Shown: piece by piece, positions 20,971 to 25,705 of the stretch | Numbering within the stretch: the stretch's first letter is position 1 | How the letters are laid out: the number at the start of each line of letters is the position of its first letter | Assembly (NCBI GenBank): GCA_022865365.1 | Contig: JALHSW010000361.1 | Span: 1-25,705 of the forward strand | Source: Acidimicrobiia bacterium | Lineage (GTDB): Bacteria > Actinomycetota > Acidimicrobiia > IMCC26256 > PALSA-555 | Direction of reading: 5' to 3' | DNA: 25,705 bases | Made by a program: the position numbers and the translations under genes | Notes under the pieces: generated by a model | The model's input: the letters and a program-made list of their open reading frames with translations, nothing else | Told to the model about the DNA's origin: nothing | Database searches by the model: none

Positions 20971-21960
20971 ATGCCCGCGGTACTCCGCCAGGGAGACCGC
21001 GGCGAGTCGGTCCGCGATCTGCACCAGCGCCTCGTCGGAGCCGGCCACGCCGCGGCCGACGACGAGCCGGGCGACTTCGGCGCGGCGACCGGGCAAGCGG
21101 TCCGGGCCTTCCAGGAGGCGCGGGGCCTGCGGGTCGACGGGATCGTCGGTCGCCAGACATGGTCTGCGCTCGTCGAGAGTGGCTACTCGCTCGGCGACCG
21201 CCTCCTCTACATCCGTCGCCCGATGGTCCGGGGTGATGACGTCGCCGATCTCCAACACCGCCTGAACGCGCTCGGCTTCGACGCCGGTCGTGGGGACGGG
21301 ATCCTCGGCGACGACACCCGCGCTGCCGTCGTCGAGTTCCAGCGCGCCGTCGGCCTCGCGGGCGATGGCATCTGCGGTGCCACCACCATCGCCGCGCTCG
21401 ACCGCGTGGGTTCGTTCGCGGCCGGTTCAGCCGCCGGGCTGCGCGAGCGGTTGCGGTCCGGTCCGCCCCTCCTTGCCGGACGCCGGGTGTACGTCGCCGC
21501 GACTCCCGGATTCGCCGCGCTCGGTGAGCAGGTCACCCGCGGGCTCCTCGAAGCCGGGGCGACCGCCGTGCTCGACGCATCGGGCGGCGGCGACTCGTTC
21601 GTTGCCGACGAGGCCAACCGGTTCGAGGCCGATCTCCTCCTCGCGCTCCGCTCCGGTGACGCCCCGGCGTGCCGCTGCTCATACTTCGCCTCCGCCCGCT
21701 TCCAGTCCGACGTGGGCCGGGCCGTCGCGACGTCGGTGCACGCCGCGCTCGCCTCGGTGCTCCCCACCGAGGCGGCGGTGTGCGGGAAGGCCTACGCGGT
21801 CCTGCGGGAGACCCGGATGCCGGCCGTCGTGTGCGAGCTCGTGCCCGACGGCGACGTGGACGCGATGCGAGGGCTCGTGGCCCACTCTGGCGACGCAGCC
21901 CGAGCCGTCGTCGCCGGGGTCCAGCGCTCGATCGAGCAGCCCGACGATGCCGGCCCTTGA
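20971..21960 (+). CDS. cwlM: CwlM-like protein: two peptidoglycan-binding domains and a degenerate amidase_3 domain
   Basis: In M. tuberculosis CwlM (Rv3915) is a cytoplasmic regulator, phosphorylated by PknB, that stimulates MurA and is linked to MurJ rather than cutting peptidoglycan. The 329-residue product has two PG_binding_1 repeats (about 5-68 and 84-144, with VRDLHQRLVGAGHAA and VADLQHRLNALGFDAGRGDG) and an amidase_3-like domain (170-320). The zinc-binding motifs of active amidases are missing: the usual DPGHGG is ATPGFAAL (177-184), and the usual SIHAN is LALRSGD (224-230). The glutamate in PAVVCELV (Glu289) is kept. No signal peptide is present, fitting a cytoplasmic location. ATG 20971 has no ribosome-binding site. 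The gene order trxB-trxA-cwlM-parB matches M. tuberculosis. Confidence 0.9.
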   Translation: MPAVLRQGDRGESVRDLHQRLVGAGHAAADDEPGDFGAATGQAVRAFQEARGLRVDGIVGRQTWSALVESGYSLGDRLLYIRRPMVRGDDVADLQHRLNALGFDAGRGDGILGDDTRAAVVEFQRAVGLAGDGICGATTIAALDRVGSFAAGSAAGLRERLRSGPPLLAGRRVYVAATPGFAALGEQVTRGLLEAGATAVLDASGGGDSFVADEANRFEADLLLALRSGDAPACRCSYFASARFQSDVGRAVATSVHAALASVLPTEAAVCGKAYAVLRETRMPAVVCELVPDGDVDAMRGLVAHSGDAARAVVAGVQRSIEQPDDAGP

Positions 21961-22007
21961 GCTCCACCTGAGCTCAGGCGACGGAGCTCAGGCACCGGAG
22001 CTCAGGC
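21959..22007. repeat. 14-bp-period GAGCTC repeats between cwlM and parB stops
   Basis: GAGCTC occurs at 21959, 21970, 21984 and 21998. The last three belong to exact GAGCTCAGGC copies spaced by 14 bp. The first overlaps the cwlM stop and the last overlaps the parB stop. As GAGCTC is its own complement, any two can pair, so this may act as a compact terminator for both convergent genes. Confidence 0.75.
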
Positions 22008-22907
22008 AGTCGTTGCCTGCGCAATGACCTCGGCCTGGGTGATCGCCCGGTAGACACGCTCGAGGTCGTCGAGACCCGCGAAATCGATCGTCATCGTCCC
22101 CTTGCCGCCGGCCCCGAGTCGGATCCTGACCCGGGTGTCCAGGTGGTCCCCCAAGAGCTCCTCGAGCTCGGCCAGGCCGGCCGGGCGCATCCGTCCCGGC
22201 ACCTCGACCGGAGCCGCGCTCTTCGACTCGGCACCGTCGTTGCGCGCTCGAACCGCCTCCTCGACCTGACGAACCGAGAGGTCCTCCTTGACGATGCGCT
22301 TGGCCATCGCCTCCTGGAACGCCCGGTCGGGCGTGCCGAGCAGGGCGCGGGCGTGGCCCATCGTGAGCTGCCCCTCACGCAACGTGCGTTGGATCGATGG
22401 TGGAAGCTGGAGCAGCCGCAGCGTGTTGGAGATCGCCGCGCGGCTCTTGCCCATGCGCGACGCGACCTGCTCGTGCGTCAGGTGGAAGTCCTCGATCAGC
22501 TGCTGGTACGCGCCCGCTTCTTCGAGCGGGTTGAGGTCGTCACGCTGGAGGTTCTCGACGAGGGCCTGTTCGAGGGCCGTGTTGTCGTCGGTCTCGCGCA
22601 CCAGCGCGGGGATCGTCTGGAGTCCTGCCCGTTGGGCCGCCCTCCACCGCCGCTCCCCCGCGATGAGCTCGAAGCCATCGCCGGCCGGACGCACCAGCAC
22701 CGGCTGGAGCAGGCCCACCTCGCGGATCGAGTCGGCCAGCGCACCCAGTGCCTGCTCGTCGAACGCGTCGCGCGGCTGGTACGGGTTGGGCCGAATCGTG
22801 GTGACCGGGATCTCTCGGTAGCCCGTTCCCGACGGGGCGCGATGCTCCGCGGCCCCCGGGGGGATCAGGGCTCCGAGGCCCCTACCCAGTCCGCCTTGTC
22901 GCGCCAC
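22002..22907 (-). CDS. parB: Chromosome-partitioning protein ParB
   Basis: ParB is a CTP-dependent DNA clamp that loads at parS and drives origin segregation with ParA. The 301-residue product has IPVTTIRPNPYQPRDAFDEQ, the CTP-binding GERRWRAAQRAG patch (about residues 85-96), the ParB-box ENLQRDDLNPLEEAGAYQQL, the helix-turn-helix THEQVASRMGKSRAAISNTL that reads parS, TMGHARALLG, and a C-terminal dimerisation segment (DFAGLDDLERVYRAIT). GTG 22905-22907 is preceded by AGAGGTGA at 5 nt. It overlaps parA by 26 bp. Two parS sites lie about 1.2 kb upstream on the map. Confidence 0.97.
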   Translation of the reverse strand: MARQGGLGRGLGALIPPGAAEHRAPSGTGYREIPVTTIRPNPYQPRDAFDEQALGALADSIREVGLLQPVLVRPAGDGFELIAGERRWRAAQRAGLQTIPALVRETDDNTALEQALVENLQRDDLNPLEEAGAYQQLIEDFHLTHEQVASRMGKSRAAISNTLRLLQLPPSIQRTLREGQLTMGHARALLGTPDRAFQEAMAKRIVKEDLSVRQVEEAVRARNDGAESKSAAPVEVPGRMRPAGLAELEELLGDHLDTRVRIRLGAGGKGTMTIDFAGLDDLERVYRAITQAEVIAQATTA

Positions 22908-23853
22908 GACTCACCTCTTTCGCCAGATCGCGGTAGGCCTTGGCGCCCCGCGAGGTCCCATCGAACACGATGATCGGCTGTCCGTACGACGGGGCTTCCG
23001 AGAGGCGCACCGTGCGGGGGACGACGGTCTTGTAGACCTTGGCCCCGAAGTAGTTCCGCACCTCTTCTTCCACCTGATCCGCGAGCTTGGTCCGCGCGTC
23101 GTACATCGTGAGCACGATGCCCCGGACGTCGAGGTCGGGGTTCAGGTTCGCCTGCACGAGCCCTACGTTGCGAAGCAACTGGCCCAACCCCTCGAGCGCG
23201 TAGTACTCGCACTGGATCGGCACGATGACATCGTCGGCCGCGGCGAGCCCGTTCACGGTGAGCAGCCCGAGCGACGGAGGACAGTCGATCAGGATCACGT
23301 CGTATTCGTCGCGGATGGAGTTCACTGCTCTGCGGAGCTTGAGCTCGCGACTGATCTGGGGCACCAGCTCGATCTCGGCGCCGGCCAGGTCAACCGTCGC
23401 GGGCGCGACGAAGAGGTTCTTGATCGCGGTCGGCTCGATGCAGTCTTCGAACGCGGCCTCCTGCAGCAGGACGTCGTAGACCGAGCCGCTCACGTCCCGC
23501 GGGTTCAGACCGAGGCCCGTCGTCGCGTTTCCCTGGGGGTCGAGATCGATCACCAGGATCCGGAAGCCGAGCTCCGCGAGCGACGCGCCCAGGTTGACCG
23601 CGGTCGTCGTCTTGCCGACCCCGCCCTTCTGGTTCGCGATGGCGATGACCCGAGGGAGCTCGAGCGGCGGAGCGGCACCGGGTGCCTGCGCCGGACCCGG
23701 CAGCGTCTCGGGATCGAGAATCGGAGTTTCGGGCAGCCCCTCTTCGGACGCGCCCGGACTGACACGAACCTTCGTGGTGGCCACCACCGCCTCCTCTTCG
23801 TGAGCCTCCACCTCGAGTTGAGGCTCATGTATACGAGAGGATACGCCAGTCAT
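22882..23853 (-). CDS. parA: Chromosome-partitioning ATPase ParA (Soj)
   Basis: ParA is a DNA-binding Walker-type ATPase that moves ParB-parS complexes. The ATPase core has the deviant Walker A NQKGGVGKTTTAVNLGASLA, Walker A' VIDLDPQGNATTGLG, Walker B VILIDCPPSLGLLTVNGL, then PIQCEYYALEGLGQLL, LTMYDARTKLADQV and the C-terminal PRTVRLSEAPSYGQP. I chose ATG 23851-23853 (323 residues) because an AT-rich stretch and weak-GC third positions surround it. The same frame is open to GTG 24033 and would add 60 basic residues, which is the alternative start. The N-terminal 70 residues are a low-complexity acidic/proline leader, typical in actinobacteria. Confidence 0.95.
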   Translation of the reverse strand: MTGVSSRIHEPQLEVEAHEEEAVVATTKVRVSPGASEEGLPETPILDPETLPGPAQAPGAAPPLELPRVIAIANQKGGVGKTTTAVNLGASLAELGFRILVIDLDPQGNATTGLGLNPRDVSGSVYDVLLQEAAFEDCIEPTAIKNLFVAPATVDLAGAEIELVPQISRELKLRRAVNSIRDEYDVILIDCPPSLGLLTVNGLAAADDVIVPIQCEYYALEGLGQLLRNVGLVQANLNPDLDVRGIVLTMYDARTKLADQVEEEVRNYFGAKVYKTVVPRTVRLSEAPSYGQPIIVFDGTSRGAKAYRDLAKEVSRGATRRTG

Positions 23854-23900
23854 CGAAATTACACCAGTGTTATTCGTGTGATTTCCCGAGTCGGTCTCTG
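23854..23900 (-). promoter_or_regulatory. AT-rich putative parA promoter
   Basis: This is the most AT-rich stretch near parA. On the minus strand it contains TGTAAT (23858-23863), one base from TATAAT, 4 nt before ATG 23853, and ATAAC a little upstream. The close spacing would give a leaderless or nearly leaderless parA message. It lies inside the longer alternative parA frame. Confidence 0.4.
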
Positions 23901-24107
23901 CGGAGCCGGTCTCCGACGCACGGCCGCGTCGCGTTCGTTTCAGCCTCTTCTTCGCCACCAAGGTGCTCCTCGAACGCGTACGGGGTGGCATCGTGACCGG
24001 TCGGTCTCGCGGCGTCAAGTTGTCGGTGGTCACATCTTCGGATCGGGAGCGATCGAGCTCCGCCCCGGTGTCGTTCCCGGTCGAACCTCGGCCGCCTCAG
24101 GTTCGGA

Positions 24108-24127
24108 GATGTTCCACGTGGAACATC
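24108..24127. other. parS centromere site 1 (perfect palindrome)
   Basis: GATGTTCCACGTGGAACATC is a perfect 20-bp palindrome with the core TGTTCCACGTGGAACA, close to the bacterial parS consensus TGTTTCACGTGAAACA. It lies between rsmG and parA, a classic parS location. It should bind ParB encoded 1.2 kb away. Confidence 0.95.
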
Positions 24128-24146
24128 CGGCGGCTGGGCGGCTGGG

Positions 24147-24162
24147 CGTTTCACGTGGAACG
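24147..24162. other. parS centromere site 2 (near-palindrome)
   Basis: CGTTTCACGTGGAACG contains GTTTCACGTGGAAC, a parS with one asymmetric position (left arm as in the general consensus, right arm as in site 1). Its centre is 37 bp from that of site 1, so the two form a tandem parS pair. Confidence 0.9.
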
Positions 24163-24180
24163 TCGGGGCTGGTGCTGCGC

Positions 24181-24852
24181 CTACCAGAGGGGGCGCTTGG
24201 AGGGGATCCCGGAGCGTCTGGGCCAGCGGTCGAGCGGGCCGGCCGGGAACGTCAGGGTGGCGATGGTGGCGCCGGGTCGGCTTGTGACCCTGGGGACGGG
24301 TGGGTCGAATCCGAGTTGGGTCAGCCCGCCAGGATCCCAACGGCCCGGGCCGGGGACGGTGGCGCCAGAGGCGCTCGCATCGGGAGGAGCGGGTTCCGCG
24401 GTGGGAGGTTCGCTCACGATCAGGCGGGCGCCGGGGCGCAGGAACCCGACGGCACACTCCGCGGTGACGGCAGGCGCGGCGAAGCTCCGGGCCACGACAA
24501 GGGAATAGCGGCACCGATGGCCCGGGTCGCGGGCGGCATCCTCCGCCCGGGCGTTCACGACTGCGATGCGATCCCCCCAGCCGAGCTCGGCGACAGCCTG
24601 CTCGAGAAAGACGGTACGGCGGTGCTGGGAGTCGAGCAGGGTTCCCGGGGTCTCCGAGAGGGCCTCGGCGAGGACGAGGCCGGGGAGGCCGCCGCCCGAC
24701 CCCAGATCGAGGAACCGCTCAGGGGTGTCTTGTCCCAGCTCCTGGAGCACCAAGTCCACAAATGCGCTCGCGTGCTCGCGGTGGCGTCGCAACTCCCCGG
24801 GGCCGAAGAAGCCGAGGTCCTGCGCTTGGCGCAGGACCTCGTTGAGCGACAC
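24181..24852 (-). CDS. rsmG: 16S rRNA (guanine-N7) methyltransferase RsmG (GidB)
   Basis: RsmG methylates G527 of 16S rRNA using S-adenosylmethionine; its loss gives low-level streptomycin resistance in several bacteria. The 223-residue product has the SAM-binding FLDLGSGGGLPGLVLA (about residues 47-62), LLDSQHRRTVFLEQAV, VVNARAEDAA, YSLVVARSFAAP, FLRPGARLIVSEPP and the C-terminal WPRRSGIPSKRPLW typical of the family. GTG 24850-24852 begins 17 nt after the jag stop, so translation may be coupled; no ribosome-binding site is visible. It lies in the conserved jag-rsmG-parA order next to oriC. Confidence 0.96.
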   Translation of the reverse strand: MSLNEVLRQAQDLGFFGPGELRRHREHASAFVDLVLQELGQDTPERFLDLGSGGGLPGLVLAEALSETPGTLLDSQHRRTVFLEQAVAELGWGDRIAVVNARAEDAARDPGHRCRYSLVVARSFAAPAVTAECAVGFLRPGARLIVSEPPTAEPAPPDASASGATVPGPGRWDPGGLTQLGFDPPVPRVTSRPGATIATLTFPAGPLDRWPRRSGIPSKRPLW

Positions 24853-24869
24853 GGTGACGCTTCGTGCGA

Positions 24870-25346
24870 TCAGGCCGGGCTGATGACCACCCGCCGGCGC
24901 GGGTCTTCACCCTCCGACGTCGTCTCCACGCCCGCCAGATCTGCCACCGCGTCGTGGACGGCCTTGCGATCCGACGCCGACATCGCTTCCAGTGCCCGGC
25001 CTTCGCCCGACGCAAGAACCTCCTCGGCGACCCCCATCGCGAACTGTCCGAGCGCAGCCCGTCGCTTGGCCCGGTAGCCGCCGACGTCGACATGGATCCG
25101 CGCCCCGCGGCCTTCGGTCTGGCGCTGCACCGCCGTGCGCACCAGCTCCTCGATGGCATGCAGCGTGACCCCCTTCGGGCCGACCAACAGGCCCAGATCG
25201 GCGCCGGAGACGTCGACGATGACCGTGTCCTCGTCCTCTCGCCTGGTGGTCACCTCGGCCTCGTAGCCGAACGCCGCCACCAGACCCCGGGTGAAGTCCG
25301 CGGCCGCCTCGGCTTGTTCCTCCACCGTCACCATTGTCTCGCTCAA
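24870..25346 (-). CDS. jag: Jag/KhpB-like RNA-binding protein with KH and R3H domains
   Basis: Jag proteins bind RNA and are encoded beside yidC; in several bacteria they affect cell elongation and division. From TTG 25344-25346 the product is 158 residues with a KH-like domain (about 25-90: FGYEAEVTTRREDEDTVIVD, LGLLVGPKGVTLHAIEELVR with the GPKG loop) and an R3H domain (SDRKAVHDAVADL, containing R-x-x-x-H, ending RRRVVISPA). I chose TTG because AGGAGG lies 5 nt upstream and the family domains begin close after it. The same reading frame is open upstream to the window edge without a stop, so an N-terminal RG-rich extension or fusion is possible. Confidence 0.88.
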   Translation of the reverse strand: MSETMVTVEEQAEAAADFTRGLVAAFGYEAEVTTRREDEDTVIVDVSGADLGLLVGPKGVTLHAIEELVRTAVQRQTEGRGARIHVDVGGYRAKRRAALGQFAMGVAEEVLASGEGRALEAMSASDRKAVHDAVADLAGVETTSEGEDPRRRVVISPA

Positions 25347-25705
25347 CCTGTCCTCCTGTCCGTCTGCTGCGCCGGGCTGTCCGTCTGCTGCGCCGGGCCT
25401 GCGGCTGGCAGGTCGGTTCCCGCGGCCGCCCCGACCCCCTCGCCGTCGTGGTCTCGCTCCGGTGCTGCCTGCGGCAGCACCCGGTGTCTCCTCGTCTCCC
25501 GCGGTCGACGCAGCCTGCGGCGCGCCGGCCCCGCCGCCGGGGCGCTTGGCGCCACCGCGCCCCGCGCCGCGCCCGGATCGGCTCCCGGCCCCGCGACCCG
25601 TTCCGGAGCCGCCCTCCCGGCTCTTCCGGCGACGGCGATCACCACCAGGCTTCTCCCGCGAGATCGGCTTCACCCGAGCCCGGATCCGCGCCTCGCGGCG
25701 CCCGA
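25347..25705 (-). CDS. RG/G-rich open frame continuing into jag (probable YidC C-terminal tail or Jag extension; partial)
   Basis: This minus-strand frame has no stop from 25705 to jag. It reads GRREARIRARVKPISREKPG, then a long Arg/Gly/Lys/Ser stretch and a PGAADGQ repeat just before the jag Shine-Dalgarno. Third codon positions are mostly G or C, as in coding sequence of this genome, and the other two minus frames are stopped early (SGARRAGSGLG, then stop; RAPRGADPGSG with a stop soon after). yidC is the expected upstream neighbour and its family often ends in a basic tail, so this is either the end of YidC fused in frame to Jag, or a basic N-terminal extension of Jag starting at GTG 25673. 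The sequence to the right of the window decides. Confidence 0.5.
25356..25397 (-). repeat. 21-bp tandem duplication just upstream of jag
   Basis: Plus-strand 25356-25376 and 25377-25397 are exact 21-bp copies. In the minus-strand frame they encode PGAADGQ twice, directly before the AGGAGG that precedes the jag TTG. Confidence 0.9.

Larger units (their letters stand above)
23901..24180. other. rsmG-parA intergenic region (non-coding part)
   Basis: With the short parA start, 23854-24180 is the only gap above 300 bp in the window. It holds the putative parA promoter, two parS sites near its rsmG side and, in the parA frame, a basic Arg/Lys-rich open stretch (KKRLKRTRRGR) that would be a ParA extension if GTG 24033 is used. 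I see no RNA gene or other conserved element. Confidence 0.5.

Noticed and set aside
1..25705. tRNA or rRNA genes, insertion sequences
   Set aside because: Gaps between genes are short (all but one under 300 bp) and show no cloverleaf-like or transposase sequence by eye; a covariance-model scan would be needed for certainty.

Overview
The window is a GC-rich (about 70 percent by eye) bacterial chromosome segment. Gene content and order point to an actinobacterium. My best guess is a lineage outside the mycobacteria and streptomycetes, such as Acidimicrobiia, but rank below phylum is inference. Two blocks known to flank oriC in Mycobacterium tuberculosis are both present. One is rpsR-ssb-rpsF with DUF5318, PadR and ino1 (the Rv0055 to Rv0046c neighbourhood). 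The other is cca/pcnA, DUF6049, murJ, sigM, its membrane partner, trxB, trxA, cwlM, parB, parA, rsmG and jag (the Rv3907c to Rv3920c neighbourhood). Here they are joined at a convergent ino1/cca junction, with the first block inverted relative to M. tuberculosis. oriC is therefore expected just beyond the right edge (yidC, rnpA, rpmH, dnaA).

Layout. 1-3649, minus strand: ribosomal protein S18 (running off the left edge with a repeat-rich C-terminal tail), SSB, S6, a DUF192 protein, ketopantoate hydroxymethyltransferase PanB and a DUF5318 zinc-ribbon protein. 3659-5554: an array of 13-bp repeats, then a PadR regulator overlapping inositol-phosphate synthase by ATGA. 5558-7023: shared hairpin terminator and the CCA-adding enzyme. 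7125-8614: an NfeD/SPFH membrane pair. 8642-10907, minus strand: a histone-deacetylase-fold amidohydrolase followed by an orphan PilT-like ATPase whose nucleotide-binding motifs are substituted. 10983-19099: a tightly packed plus-strand run of GNAT, DUF6049, MurJ, DegV, a membrane Ser/Thr kinase with an ectodomain, an ECF sigma factor and its membrane partner. 19154-21960: a small two-helix membrane protein, thioredoxin reductase, thioredoxin and a CwlM-like pseudo-amidase. 22002-25705, minus strand: parB, parA, two parS sites, rsmG, jag and an in-frame RG-rich tail reaching the right edge.

The genes form three working groups: replication and segregation housekeeping (SSB, ParAB-parS, RsmG, Jag), redox (TrxB/TrxA), and control of cell-wall precursor export and synthesis (MurJ, the kinase with an ectodomain, CwlM, SigM). 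The most noteworthy observations are: an intact, unfused kinase-TM-ectodomain protein two genes after MurJ, where M. tuberculosis has it fused to MurJ as a pseudokinase; the degenerate PilT; the S18 tail repeats; an apparently continuous reading frame from the right edge into Jag; and a recurrent pattern of short tandem duplications at gene ends and junctions.
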